NCBI GenBank assembly: GCA_000955795.1
Contig: JYOB01000008.1
Coordinates: 56,558-120,557, forward strand
Direction of reading: 5' to 3'
Length of the DNA: 64,000 nt
DNA from: Burkholderiaceae bacterium 26
GTDB lineage: Bacteria > Pseudomonadota > Gammaproteobacteria > Burkholderiales > Burkholderiaceae
Both the position numbers and the translations under genes were made by a program. Below are positions 43,667 through 52,903 of this stretch, piece by piece; position 1 is the stretch's first letter, and every line of letters begins with the position of its first letter. Below the pieces are notes generated by a model. That model made no database searches, had not been told where the DNA came from, and saw only the letters and a program-made list of their open reading frames with translations.

Positions 43667-45306
43667 CCGACCCCGTCGATAACGAAAACATCCCCGCGCC
43701 GCGTCGCACGAAGCGCAAGCGCTGGCTGCCCTCGCTGATCTGGCTGGTGCCGATCGTGGCACTGTTGGTGGGCGCCACGCTCATGGCGCGCGTGATCCTA
43801 GCGCGTGGCGCGCAGGTGACCGTCACCTTCAGCTCGGCAGAGGGCATCGAAGCGGGCAAGACGCGCGTGAAATTCAAGAGCGTCGATATCGGCGTGGTCA
43901 AGGCGGTGGGCCTCACGGAGGACCGGTCTGGCGCCGTGGTACTGATCGAACTGACGCATGACGGCAAGGCGTTCGCCGCGTCGGATACGCGCTTCTGGGT
44001 GGTGCGCCCGCGCGTGGCGGCCGGCAGCATCTCGGGGCTCGGCACGCTGCTCTCAGGGGCGTACATCGGCGTGGACGGCGGCCGCTCGCAGGAGAAGAAA
44101 TCCACCTTCAAGGGGCTCGACACACCGCCGGCCATCTCCGCTGATGCGCCCGGCAAACAGTTCACGCTGCGCGCGCCTGACCTGGGCTCACTCGATATCG
44201 GCGCGCCGGTGTATTTCCGCCGCGTGCGCGTGGGCCAGGTCACCGCCTATGACATCGACACCGACGGCAAGGGCGTGACGCTGCACATCTTCGTCAACGC
44301 GCCGTTCGACAAGTTTGTGGCACACGGCACGCGGTTCTGGAATGCCAGCGGCATCGACCTCAAGCTCGACGCCAGCGGGTTGAAGGTCGATACGCAATCG
44401 CTGCTGACCGTGGCCCTGGGCGGCATCGCCTTCCAGACGCCAGAAGAAGCCGATCACCAGCCGGCCGCCTCCGACGCTGAGTTCCAGCTCGTGCGCAACG
44501 AGACCATGGCACTGAAAGACCCCGAACACCTGTCGCAGACCGTGGTGATGTACTTCCACCGCTCGCTGCGCGGGCTCAACGTGGGCGCGCCGGTGGAATT
44601 CAAGGGCATCAACGTGGGCGAGATCAAGTCGATCGGCATCCACTACAGCAAGAAGCGCCACGAGTTCGTACTGCCCGTGACGGCCACGCTGTACCCCACG
44701 CGCTTCGGCATGGACATCCGCGACGACAACCCGCAGCATGCCGCCGAAGACGTCCGCACGCAGTTCGACGTGCTGGTGAAGAATGGCATGCGCGCACAGT
44801 TGAAGAGCGCGAGCCTGCTGACGGGCCAGCAGTTCGTGAACCTCGACTTCATTGACGCAGCCGACCGCGACAAGACCCCGCCGCGCTTCGGCATGCGCGA
44901 TCGTGACGGCGCGTATGTGTTCCCGACTGCCGATAACCCGACTGACGACATCGAAGCGCAGATTGCCGGCATCGCCAAGAAGCTCAACAAGGTGCCGTTC
45001 GAGCAGATCGGACAGGATGTTCACCGCACGCTGACGACGCTCGACGCCACGCTCAAACAGACCGAGCAACTGGCCAAGACCGTCAACAGCGACCTCGCCC
45101 CGCAGATGAAGGAAACGCTGGCCGAGGCGCGCCGCACGCTCGATTCTGCGCGCCAGGTCTTCTCCGACGATGCCCCGCTGCAACGCAATGCGCGCGACAC
45201 GCTGGAGCAAGTGGCCAAGGCCGCCGCGTCCGTGCGCGTGCTGACCGATTATCTGGACCGCCACCCGGAAGCGCTGATCCGCGGCAAGGCAAAGGACGCG
45301 CAATGA
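43663..45306 (+). CDS. pqiB: PqiB: triple-MCE-domain envelope protein
   Basis: 547 residues, close to E. coli PqiB (546). Basic N-terminus, one membrane helix (LPSLIWLVPIVALLVGATLMARVIL), then three MCE domains (starting near residues 45, 160 and 285) and a C-terminal coiled coil (about 430-530). PqiB assembles into a long syringe-like hexamer spanning the periplasm to carry lipids. Start overlaps the upstream stop by 4 bases. Confidence 0.94.
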   Translation: MTDPVDNENIPAPRRTKRKRWLPSLIWLVPIVALLVGATLMARVILARGAQVTVTFSSAEGIEAGKTRVKFKSVDIGVVKAVGLTEDRSGAVVLIELTHDGKAFAASDTRFWVVRPRVAAGSISGLGTLLSGAYIGVDGGRSQEKKSTFKGLDTPPAISADAPGKQFTLRAPDLGSLDIGAPVYFRRVRVGQVTAYDIDTDGKGVTLHIFVNAPFDKFVAHGTRFWNASGIDLKLDASGLKVDTQSLLTVALGGIAFQTPEEADHQPAASDAEFQLVRNETMALKDPEHLSQTVVMYFHRSLRGLNVGAPVEFKGINVGEIKSIGIHYSKKRHEFVLPVTATLYPTRFGMDIRDDNPQHAAEDVRTQFDVLVKNGMRAQLKSASLLTGQQFVNLDFIDAADRDKTPPRFGMRDRDGAYVFPTADNPTDDIEAQIAGIAKKLNKVPFEQIGQDVHRTLTTLDATLKQTEQLAKTVNSDLAPQMKETLAEARRTLDSARQVFSDDAPLQRNARDTLEQVAKAAASVRVLTDYLDRHPEALIRGKAKDAQ

Positions 45307-45971
45307 TGCCGATGCAAACGACGATGCTGTCTTCTTCTCTTCGCCTGGCCGGCGCCGCTGCCGCGGCGTTGCTGGTTGGCGCGTGCGCTTCGCCCGAGCC
45401 GACGTTGCATACGCTGTCAGTGCGCCCTGAAGCAACGGATACCGGCCGTTTCCAGCGCGCCTTCCGCCTCTCGGGTGTGCGGGTGCCCGATCGCCTGGAC
45501 AAGCCGCAGATCGTGCTGCGTACATCCGACAGCGAAGTGGTGGCGCTAGAGCAGCAACGCTGGGCCGCGCCGTTCGGTTCGGAACTGCGCGATGCGCTGT
45601 CGGCGAATCTGGCGACGACGCTGTCTGCGGTGGACGTAGGAAGTGCTGCTGCGCCGGCAGGCGTGCCGCTCTTCCGCATCGGTGCCGAAATGCGCAGCTA
45701 TGACGCGCGGCCCGGGCAGGGCGTGACGGCACTGGTGACGTGGCGCGTATCGCGCGATGCAGGCACCCAAAGCGCAAACCCCGCTGCGCTCACCTGTCAG
45801 ACGACGCTTGCGCTGCCGGTGAATGGGCAAGCTGCCGGTACGGATGCGAATGCGGGCGTGAATGCAGTGGTGTCATCCACGCAACGCCTCGTGCAGCAGT
45901 GGTCGCAACAGATTGCGCAGAGCGTGCAGGGTCTGGAATCGTCTTCCGCTGTGCCAGCGTGGTGCCGGTAG
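45303..45971 (+). CDS. pqiC: PqiC: outer-membrane lipoprotein of the Pqi system
   Basis: 222 residues. Signal peptide with lipobox (ALLVGAC), then the ABC-auxiliary-lipoprotein fold (LHTLSVRPE..., RLSGVRVPDRLDKPQIVLRTSDSEVVALEQQRWAAPFGSELRDALSANL). The RWAAP motif is diagnostic of PqiC-like proteins, which dock PqiB at the outer membrane. Last gene of the operon; overlaps pqiB by 4 bases. Confidence 0.92.
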   Translation: MMPMQTTMLSSSLRLAGAAAAALLVGACASPEPTLHTLSVRPEATDTGRFQRAFRLSGVRVPDRLDKPQIVLRTSDSEVVALEQQRWAAPFGSELRDALSANLATTLSAVDVGSAAAPAGVPLFRIGAEMRSYDARPGQGVTALVTWRVSRDAGTQSANPAALTCQTTLALPVNGQAAGTDANAGVNAVVSSTQRLVQQWSQQIAQSVQGLESSSAVPAWCR

Positions 45972-45980
45972 GTCGATCGG

Positions 45981-47444
45981 TCAGCGCTCGGCCAGTTCCT
46001 GCGTGAGCCGGCCGAGCGTGGCAAGCGCGGCTTCAAGGTTGGCCGACGGCGGCAGCCCGAAGCAGATGCGGAAATAATGATCGAAGCGGTTCAGGTTCGA
46101 GAACATCGTCCCCGGCGCAATGCGGATGCCCCGCGCCAACGCCGCATCAAACAGCGCCACCGATGAGACATTGGTCGGCAACTCCACCCACATCGCCACC
46201 CCGCCCGAGGGCACCGAGAGCCGCGTGCCCGCCGGAAAGCACGACGCAATCGACTCCGCCATGGCCTCGCGCTGCTTGCGCAAGGTCTGGCGCAGCGTGC
46301 GCAGATGTCGGTCATACGCCCCCGACGCAATGAAGCGTCCGGCCAGCACCTGCGGCCACGAATCATTCGGCCGCGACTGGGCAAACTTCAGCATCTGTAC
46401 ACGCTCATGCCAGCGCCCTGCGGCCATCCAACCCAGGCGCAAGCCGGGCGCGAACGTCTTGCGCAATGACGCGCAATAGATGACGTTGCCCGTGCGATCC
46501 CACGCCTTGATCGCCTTGAGCGGCGTGGGGCTGTCGGCCAGCGGGCTGTAGGTATCGTCTTCAATGAGGGCGATGTCGTGGGCCTCGCAGAAGGCCGCCA
46601 TGCGCCGCTTGGCGGTGTCCGGCATGATGCTGCCGAGCGGGTTCTGCAGATTGGGCACCACCACCACGGCGCGGATGTTGCCGTAGGCCTGCACCGCCAT
46701 CTGCAAGGCTTCCAGCGACATGCCGGTGCGGGGGCTGGTCGGGATCTCCACCGCGCGTAACCCGAGGCTTTCCAGCACCTGCAGCAGCCCGTAGTAAGTG
46801 GGCGACTCCACGGCCACGGTATCGCCCGGCTGCGCAACGGCGCGCAGTGCCAGATTGACTGCCTCGATACACCCGTGCGTGATGACCACGTCGTCAGGCG
46901 CAAGCTGGATGCCAATGTCGAGCATGCGGCGCGCCACGGCGGTCTGTAATTCCGGATGCCCATTGGGTATGACCGCCTGCGTGAGGAGCAACGGATGCTG
47001 GCGCAGCACCTGGGCAGCGATCCGGTTGAGCGCCGCCGACGGGTAGAGCGCCGCATCCCCACTCGCCCCGGACAGATCGATGTGCACGTTGGCCTGCTGC
47101 CCGCGCGCCACAATGGCCGATATGCGCGCGTGCACCCCCACATACGCGGCCGGGTCCGGCGTGCCAACGTCAGGCTCCCCCACCGGCGCCAGCAACGCAC
47201 GACGCGGCTGGCGCACGAAGTAGCCCGAGCGCTCACGTGCTTCAAGCCAGCCTTCCGTCTCCAGATGCCGGCACACCTGCAGCGCGGTCGACAGACTCAC
47301 CGCGTGCGTGCGCATCAGCATGCGCACCGACGGCATGCGCTCACCGGGCGCCAGCACCCCGCTGCGGATCGCGCCAAGGTAATGATCGGCAAGCGTCCGG
47401 TACAACGGCTGCGCGGGCGGGGAAGTCAACTCGGTGACGGACAT
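45981..47444 (-). CDS. MocR-family (GntR/aminotransferase) regulator
   Basis: 487 residues. Winged helix at residues 10-80 (YRTLADHYLGAIRSGVLAPGERMPSVRMLMRTHAVSLSTALQVCRHLE), then an aminotransferase-I fold with LIEDDTYSPLAD and the PLP-lysine region YCASLRKTFAPGLRLGW. Divergent from the DUF2917 gene at 47650, which is the likely target; the shared intergenic region carries an inverted repeat. Confidence 0.92.
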   Translation of the reverse strand: MSVTELTSPPAQPLYRTLADHYLGAIRSGVLAPGERMPSVRMLMRTHAVSLSTALQVCRHLETEGWLEARERSGYFVRQPRRALLAPVGEPDVGTPDPAAYVGVHARISAIVARGQQANVHIDLSGASGDAALYPSAALNRIAAQVLRQHPLLLTQAVIPNGHPELQTAVARRMLDIGIQLAPDDVVITHGCIEAVNLALRAVAQPGDTVAVESPTYYGLLQVLESLGLRAVEIPTSPRTGMSLEALQMAVQAYGNIRAVVVVPNLQNPLGSIMPDTAKRRMAAFCEAHDIALIEDDTYSPLADSPTPLKAIKAWDRTGNVIYCASLRKTFAPGLRLGWMAAGRWHERVQMLKFAQSRPNDSWPQVLAGRFIASGAYDRHLRTLRQTLRKQREAMAESIASCFPAGTRLSVPSGGVAMWVELPTNVSSVALFDAALARGIRIAPGTMFSNLNRFDHYFRICFGLPPSANLEAALATLGRLTQELAER

Positions 47445-47543
47445 GGCGGCGAGGGGGCGGCGACAGGCGGCAAGGAGGAGTCCAGCACATCATGCCGGCA
47501 AGACCGCCACCGCAACAGATACAGACGACGTCAAACTGTACCG

Positions 47544-47574
47544 CAACAGATTGTCACAAGGCACGGCTGTTGCC
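47544..47574. promoter_or_regulatory. Inverted repeat in the MocR/DUF2917 intergenic region
   Basis: GCAACAG, 17 bases, CTGTTGC, midway between the divergent genes. ACTGTACC, typical of MocR sites, lies just upstream (47536-47543). Probable binding site. Confidence 0.5.
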
Positions 47575-47649
47575 CCGCACTTTGCCGGCTCTGTGTCTGT
47601 TGAGAGTGGGGTCGTGTGCCTACGCTGAAGCCATGTTCAGGAGATCGAC

Positions 47650-47991
47650 ATGACTGCAACGACACCCCCATCCGAACCGGAAAGGCTGACGCTTCGCCCC
47701 GGACAAACCGGCCTGCACTGGCTCTCCGCTGGAGCCACGCTGGTGGCACTGGAAGGCACCTTGCGCCTGGCGCCTCCATCGCGCTCGATTGCAACAGCGT
47801 GGCACACCCTTGGCGCGGGCCACGCGCATGTTGTGGAAACGTCCGGGTGGTGGCACCTGCATGCCGACAGGCGCAACGGCGCGCAGGTGCACATCGTGGC
47901 TGCGGCCGCTGACACACGACGCCCGGCACGGCCGGCGATATGGCGTTGGTTTGCGAACGTCATTCAGCCGCGCCAGACTTCGCGCGGCTGA
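47650..47991 (+). CDS. DUF2917-like protein
   Basis: 113 residues of a small beta-rich domain (LTLRPGQTGLHWLSAGATLVALEGTLRLAPPSR...WHTLGAGHAHVVETSGWWHLHADR), resembling DUF2917 proteins that often sit beside MocR regulators. Function unknown. Ends with a basic tail. Confidence 0.7.
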   Translation: MTATTPPSEPERLTLRPGQTGLHWLSAGATLVALEGTLRLAPPSRSIATAWHTLGAGHAHVVETSGWWHLHADRRNGAQVHIVAAAADTRRPARPAIWRWFANVIQPRQTSRG

Positions 47992-48008
47992 AATGACGAG
48001 GTGAGCGG

Positions 48009-48209
48009 TTACCGCCGCCTGTCTGGCTTGCTTGGCGAGGCGCCGGGGCGCTTCCCGTCGTCCGACCGGATTGACGCGTTCTCGAAATCACCCGGGTCTT
48101 CCTCGCCTACGCCGCTTTCACTTGGGATGGCCGGCGCCACAGGCCGAGCGGTGTCGCCCGCAGGCGCTTTGGCTTTGTCATCGCCACGAGGCTTCTGGGT
48201 GGCGGTCAT
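48009..48209 (-). CDS. Small hydrophilic protein
   Basis: 66 residues, highly charged and Pro/Ala/Asp-rich, no hydrophobic segment; probably disordered. GGAAG precedes the ATG, which overlaps the stop of the upstream small gene (ATGA). Not recognised. Confidence 0.55.
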   Translation of the reverse strand: MTATQKPRGDDKAKAPAGDTARPVAPAIPSESGVGEEDPGDFENASIRSDDGKRPGASPSKPDRRR

Positions 48210-48511
48210 GGCTGCTTCCGACTGTTCTGATGCTGCCCCAGACGCTGCTGGTTCTGCGGCAATTGCCCTTCCTGTGCGGCGGCGCGGCCATCCTCGGCAG
48301 GCACCTGCATCGGACGTTTCGCCGACTGGTCCGTGCCGTGCTGCATTGATGTGCGCTCGGCGCGGTCGGATTCAGCGCGGTCCTTGGCGGCACCTCGTTC
48401 TTGCGGGGCTTGGTTGCTGCGCTCACCCTTCTTGCCTTCGCTCTTTCGTTCCCCCGCTTTTTCCGCCGCGTGGGCGGCGGGCTTGTGCGGTTGCTGTGCG
48501 TGTTGCTTCAT
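48206..48511 (-). CDS. Small Lys/Glu/Gln-rich protein
   Basis: 101 residues (MKQHAQQPHKPAAHAAEKAG...), strongly charged, likely disordered or extended helix, reminiscent of stress-related hydrophilic proteins. Supported by an excellent AGGAGG 7 bases before the ATG. Divergent from the acidic protein at 48686, sharing a 174-bp intergenic region. Confidence 0.6.
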   Translation of the reverse strand: MKQHAQQPHKPAAHAAEKAGERKSEGKKGERSNQAPQERGAAKDRAESDRAERTSMQHGTDQSAKRPMQVPAEDGRAAAQEGQLPQNQQRLGQHQNSRKQP

Positions 48512-48685
48512 CGTCAGCCTCCTGGTTCGGTTTACGGACGAATCGCCCGTGCCAACGGCGTCGCAACCCGCGTGCCGCCGCAACAGTGCGCTGGCGCACG
48601 CGTGCGGCGCGCTGCGCCCAGGTATCCGCCTTGCTGCTCGTGCAGTGTCGCGCGTTGGCGCACAAGTACGCATGGAGAAACCCAC

Positions 48686-49273
48686 ATGGCAACCAGCAAC
48701 CTGTATCGCACCGGCGAAGCACCTGCACAGACCGGCAAGGGTCACGGAACCGACGCACTCGGCCCCTCCGACAGCTCGGACTCGGGCAGTGACGTGGTGG
48801 GCGGCCCGGGCCTGGGCAGCGACGTTGAGGATCGCTTTGACGAGGATCCCGCCGTGCACCCGCACGGCAATGCAGCCAACCGCACGGCCGGCGCGGACCT
48901 GGGGGATGTGAACCTCGACAGCGACACCGATTCCGCCGGCACCGGCGAGCGTCGCGCGGCCGGGCACGAACCCGTCATACGCGAAGGCGGCGACCTGATG
49001 CCCGACGCCATACACGACATAAACCATCCCGAAGTCGACACACCCATCGACGACGAGGATTTTGAACACGCCACAGGCCTCGCCGGTGAAAACGACGACG
49101 CTGATGCTCCGGATGCGGTGGACCTAGACGAAGCGCCAATCGACCCGAAACCCGGCAGCCGCGATGTACCGGTGCACTCGCCCACCGGTGCCGGCACGGA
49201 TTGGTCCGACAACATGCGCCGCAGCCGCCCGACGTACAAGGGCAAGCGCGTGCCGGGCCAGCATCGCGGCTAA
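48686..49273 (+). CDS. Acidic Gly/Asp-rich protein of unknown function
   Basis: 195 residues, very acidic (many Asp/Glu, DSSDSGSD, DVEDRFDEDP, DDEDFEHATG, ENDDADAPDAVDLDEAP) with a short basic C-terminus (MRRSRPTYKGKRVPGQHRG). No cysteines, signal or membrane segment. GGAG precedes the ATG. Its charge is opposite to that of the divergent small protein at 48206, so co-regulation or pairing is conceivable. Confidence 0.7.
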   Translation: MATSNLYRTGEAPAQTGKGHGTDALGPSDSSDSGSDVVGGPGLGSDVEDRFDEDPAVHPHGNAANRTAGADLGDVNLDSDTDSAGTGERRAAGHEPVIREGGDLMPDAIHDINHPEVDTPIDDEDFEHATGLAGENDDADAPDAVDLDEAPIDPKPGSRDVPVHSPTGAGTDWSDNMRRSRPTYKGKRVPGQHRG

Positions 49274-49407
49274 GCCGCATCGGATGAACGCGGACCGCGC
49301 CTGCACGCCAGCGCGGTCCGGTCTAGACTGGCGCACCGACCCGGCAGCCCATGCGAGTTGCGCAGGCCGCCCGGCTCACCTTGAGCGAACTTCACGCCCC
49401 CTATCCA

Positions 49408-50040
49408 ATGACACGACTACGTTTCTCAGCTCGTACCGCCGCGGTTGTCACCGTCGTGACAGCGCTCTTTCCGTTGGCCGTGTCCGCGCAAAGTACCGCC
49501 GCGCCCACGCGCGTACGCGCCACGATCAATGCCGTCCACAGCACCGCTGTCGATGTGACCGACGCCTCCGGCAACAAGGCTACTGTGACGCTGCCGGTGG
49601 ACCTCAACGTCACCCAGGTCGCGCCGATTGAACCGTCGGCCATTCGCGCCGGCAGCTATATCGGCACGGCGGCGGTCAAGGAGCCGGACGGCACATTGCG
49701 TGCGCTCGAAGTCCACGTGTTTCCGGAGGCAATGCGCGGCACCGGCGACGGCCACCGCCCTTACGACATGGGCCCGAACAGCAGCATGACCAACGGCACG
49801 GTCGAGCAGGCAGGCGCCGTTACCGGGGCTCAGGGCCGCACGCTGTCGGTCAAATACAAGGATGGGGAGCAGCGCATCGTGGTGCCGCCGCAAGTGCCGA
49901 TCGTCACCTTCGAGCCGGGTCGGCGTGACGACCTGAAAGCCGGCGCGCACGTTGTCATGTTCGTGCGCGCCGATGCGCAAGGCACGCTGGTCGCGCAGCG
50001 CGTGCTGGTCGGCAAGGACGGGATGGTCCCGCCGATGTGA
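49408..50040 (+). CDS. Exported DUF5666-like protein
   Basis: 210 residues with a signal peptide (FSARTAAVVTVVTALFPLAVSAQS) and repeated small beta domains (RVRATINAVHSTAVDVTDASGNKATVTLPVDLNVTQVAPIEPSAIRAGSYIGTAAVKEPDGTLRALEVHVFPE; then GAVTGAQGRTLSVKYKDGEQRIVVPPQVPIVTF). The YIGTAAV and ALEVHVFPE segments are typical of DUF5666/metal-binding-like proteins. Start at 49408 places the signal peptide at the N-terminus. Confidence 0.75.
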   Translation: MTRLRFSARTAAVVTVVTALFPLAVSAQSTAAPTRVRATINAVHSTAVDVTDASGNKATVTLPVDLNVTQVAPIEPSAIRAGSYIGTAAVKEPDGTLRALEVHVFPEAMRGTGDGHRPYDMGPNSSMTNGTVEQAGAVTGAQGRTLSVKYKDGEQRIVVPPQVPIVTFEPGRRDDLKAGAHVVMFVRADAQGTLVAQRVLVGKDGMVPPM

Positions 50041-50090
50041 CGGCGATGTGATGGGAAATCGGGCCAGCCTCATACGCTGGCCCGATTTGC

Positions 50091-52295
50091 TTAGAACGGC
50101 TTGCTGACCGACAAGAGGAACGTACGACGCGGCGCAAACTGCGGCGCACCTACGCCGATGCCTGTGCCGTCGCGCAGTTGATAGCTGCGGTCGAAGATAT
50201 TCAGCACGGTCAGGCGCGTCTTGAACTTGCCCAGCGTCGGCAGGTTGAAGTCCCGCGCAGCGCCTACGTTCATCTGCCAGTAGGCCGGCAGGTGCTCGGT
50301 ATTTGCGAAGCCGTTGCGCAAGCCCGTACCGAACAGCACATCGCTCGTATAGGTGGTGCCGGAATACCGATACGACACACCCGCCGATGCGGTCAGGCGC
50401 TGGTCGTGATCGAGGTTGACCCAATGATTGTTGATGTAGGCCAGCTCGCCGGCATCAAAGTTGAACTGGCCAGTCTCGATGCCCTTGCCCTGCGCGCGCG
50501 ACACCGCCAGGTTCAGATACGCCCCGAAGTTGCCGTTGCGATAGTTCGCGCTGCCCTCCAGCCCATAAATCCGCCCACGCTCGTAGTTGAACGCCGAGTA
50601 CAGCAGCGCATTGCCGAACTGCCCTTCATCCTGCAGATGGCGCACGTCTCGGTAATACGCATCGAGCCCCAGCGTCAGATGCGGCGTGAGCTGGTGCGAA
50701 ACCCCCAGGTCAAAGTAGTTCGAACGCTCCGACTTGACGGCCGTGTTGGCGTCTGAAGGCAGCGCGTTGGTCGTGCCGGCAAAGGCCTGCACCGACGTGG
50801 TATCGAACTTCTCCGTGGGCGGCGGCGTGAAGTAGCGCGCGTAGCCGGCATGCACGCGGGTGCGCGGCGTCAGGTCATACGTCAGGCCCAGGCGCGGGCT
50901 CAGTTGCTGCTCGCTGACGATGGTGTTGACGCGGTCGTACCGCGCGCCGTAGTTGACGGTGAGCTTGTCGGTGGGCTTCCACTCGTCTTGCAGGTAGACG
51001 CCCATGGTCGTGCCGCTGCCGCTGTGGTTGTCGACGATGGTGAACGGCGTAGTGCTGGTCTGGGCGCCGGAGCCGTCGGCGGCAAACACGCTGGCGGTGT
51101 TGTCGGCCACGTAGCGCTCGCGCTGCACGAACACGCCGGCACGCAGCGTGTGCTTGTCGGTGAGCTTGTAGCTTGCGTCGCCCTGCACGCCGTAGGCCTC
51201 GTTGCGGCGCGTGATGTCGGCCGCCACGCCGTTGTAGACCAGATCGCCAATCGGATCAGGCATGTAGTCGATACGGCTTGCACGGCGGAACACCGACACC
51301 TGGTAGTCCAGCTTGGGTGACACCTTCTGCTGATACGTCAGGATCTGGAAGTCGGTCTTCTCGCGTTGATTGGCGTTAAGCGCTTCAGAGGCAGGTGGCA
51401 CTGCGCCGTCGAGCGTGAATTGCGGCGTCAGGCCGGGGCGCGTCGGAATCTGGAAACGGCCGTTCGACGTGCCGAACATGAAGCTCACGCGGCTATCGTT
51501 ATCAAGCAGATACGACAGCATGCCGAACGACTTGTTCTGCGTGGTGTGATCGTGCGTGGCGTTGCGGTTGCCCGTCGGGTTTTCAATGCCGAGGTTGTTC
51601 TCGGCAAACACGCCCGAGAGGTAATAGCTGAAGCGGTCTTTCGTGCCCTGGATCTGCGCATTGACCTCATGCGTGGCATTGCTGCCCAGCACGGTGCCGA
51701 TTTCCCCGCCAAACGCCTTGGGCTCGCCATCCTCGTCGGTGGAAGCACCCTTGGTCGTGATGTCGACGATGCCGGCCGTGCGGTAGCCGTACTGCGCCGG
51801 CAGCGCGCCGGTCAGCACATTGATCTGGTTGGCGAAGCGCGTGTCGAGCATCTGCCCGAAACCGCTGATCGGCTCGGGGACGATCACGCCATTGATGCGG
51901 TACTGCAGGTTCGAGTGGTCCCCACGCACGTGCAATTGACCGTACGAATCCTGCACCACGCCCGGCGCCTGCAGCAGCACCTGGTTGAGCGGCGTGGCAT
52001 CGCCCAGCGGCATGCGGGCAATGTCATCGGTGTCGAACTTGTAGACGGAACTGCCGGTGTCCGGCGACAGCGCATTGCGTGCAGCGTCCAGCCGCTTGGC
52101 CGTGACGCGAGTTTCACTGAGGTCGCGCACGTTGGCGGCGGCCGGTTTGGCCTGTGCAGCGGGCGCCGTCGTGGCTGGCGTGGCGGGTGTGGGGGCCGGC
52201 GTCGTGGCTTGCTGAGCCAGTGCGGAGACCGAGGCGACGGATGGCAAGACGGCGGCGAGCGCCATCACCAGCTTGCGGGGCTGGAACGGAATCAT
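50091..52295 (-). CDS. TonB-dependent outer-membrane receptor
   Basis: 734 residues. Signal peptide (ALAAVLPSVASVSALAQ), Pro/Ala/Thr-rich spacer, a plug domain (DTDDIARMPLGDATPLNQVLLQAPGVVQDSYGQLHVRGDHSNLQYRINGV) and a 22-strand barrel ending FLLSVSKPF. No N-terminal signalling domain. The ligand is unknown; the DUF2946 gene just upstream on the same strand suggests a metal, possibly copper. AAAGG precedes the ATG. Confidence 0.93.
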   Translation of the reverse strand: MIPFQPRKLVMALAAVLPSVASVSALAQQATTPAPTPATPATTAPAAQAKPAAANVRDLSETRVTAKRLDAARNALSPDTGSSVYKFDTDDIARMPLGDATPLNQVLLQAPGVVQDSYGQLHVRGDHSNLQYRINGVIVPEPISGFGQMLDTRFANQINVLTGALPAQYGYRTAGIVDITTKGASTDEDGEPKAFGGEIGTVLGSNATHEVNAQIQGTKDRFSYYLSGVFAENNLGIENPTGNRNATHDHTTQNKSFGMLSYLLDNDSRVSFMFGTSNGRFQIPTRPGLTPQFTLDGAVPPASEALNANQREKTDFQILTYQQKVSPKLDYQVSVFRRASRIDYMPDPIGDLVYNGVAADITRRNEAYGVQGDASYKLTDKHTLRAGVFVQRERYVADNTASVFAADGSGAQTSTTPFTIVDNHSGSGTTMGVYLQDEWKPTDKLTVNYGARYDRVNTIVSEQQLSPRLGLTYDLTPRTRVHAGYARYFTPPPTEKFDTTSVQAFAGTTNALPSDANTAVKSERSNYFDLGVSHQLTPHLTLGLDAYYRDVRHLQDEGQFGNALLYSAFNYERGRIYGLEGSANYRNGNFGAYLNLAVSRAQGKGIETGQFNFDAGELAYINNHWVNLDHDQRLTASAGVSYRYSGTTYTSDVLFGTGLRNGFANTEHLPAYWQMNVGAARDFNLPTLGKFKTRLTVLNIFDRSYQLRDGTGIGVGAPQFAPRRTFLLSVSKPF

Positions 52296-52381
52296 GAAAG
52301 ACCTTTGAATCGAGCGGATGCGTTAAGCAGCGGCCCGCGCATGCGTCAACACAACGCGCGAGCCGAGGGGCAAGGCAGGAA

Positions 52382-52798
52382 TCAAAGGCGGAATGGGGGA
52401 TCGCGCGAACAGACGGCCACCGGAAAGACCGGCGCGCCCGCATGAAAGCCGATGCGCGGAAAATGCCAGCGCCGCGTATGCGCCAGGCGCAGCGCCACCA
52501 GCATCGGCAAGGCAGCCGCCAGCGCAGCATAGGCGGCGCACTGCAAGCACGCGGCGTGCTCCTGCGCGGGCTGGCTGCGCTCGGCGCCGGCCGGCTTGGC
52601 CGTGGCGGCAGCGTTGAACTGAACAGCAGTCCCTTCGCTCAGTTCACTCCAATGCGAGAGCGCATGCCGCAGCGCGCCCTGCTGACCAAACAGCAGGAAC
52701 ACGGCCAGCAGGCAAGCCAGCCAACGCAGATGGAGGAAGGAGGAGCGGAAGGAACGCAAGGTTGGGCGCAGGTGCCGGCGCGCGATGTCACTCGACAC
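52382..52798 (-). CDS. DUF2946-like small membrane protein
   Basis: About 138 residues. An early hydrophobic segment (WLACLLAVFLLFGQQGALRHALSHW), then CLQCAAYAALAAALPMLVALRLAHTRR. The HALSHW and CXXC elements fit the DUF2946 family, often next to TonB receptors or copper genes. I chose GTG at 52798 with GAGG 6 bases upstream; TTG at 52810 is an alternative. Ends 86 bp before the TonB receptor. Confidence 0.65.
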   Translation of the reverse strand: MSSDIARRHLRPTLRSFRSSFLHLRWLACLLAVFLLFGQQGALRHALSHWSELSEGTAVQFNAAATAKPAGAERSQPAQEHAACLQCAAYAALAAALPMLVALRLAHTRRWHFPRIGFHAGAPVFPVAVCSRDPPFRL

Positions 52799-52903
52799 TG
52801 CGCGCCTCAATGCAACTAAGTTGCGAATTCTGACACCAGCCGCCTAATTGAGCAATCCGTCTGCTGGTGGGGCAGAACAGCCCCCGAGCGTAGCGCTCCA
52901 GTA

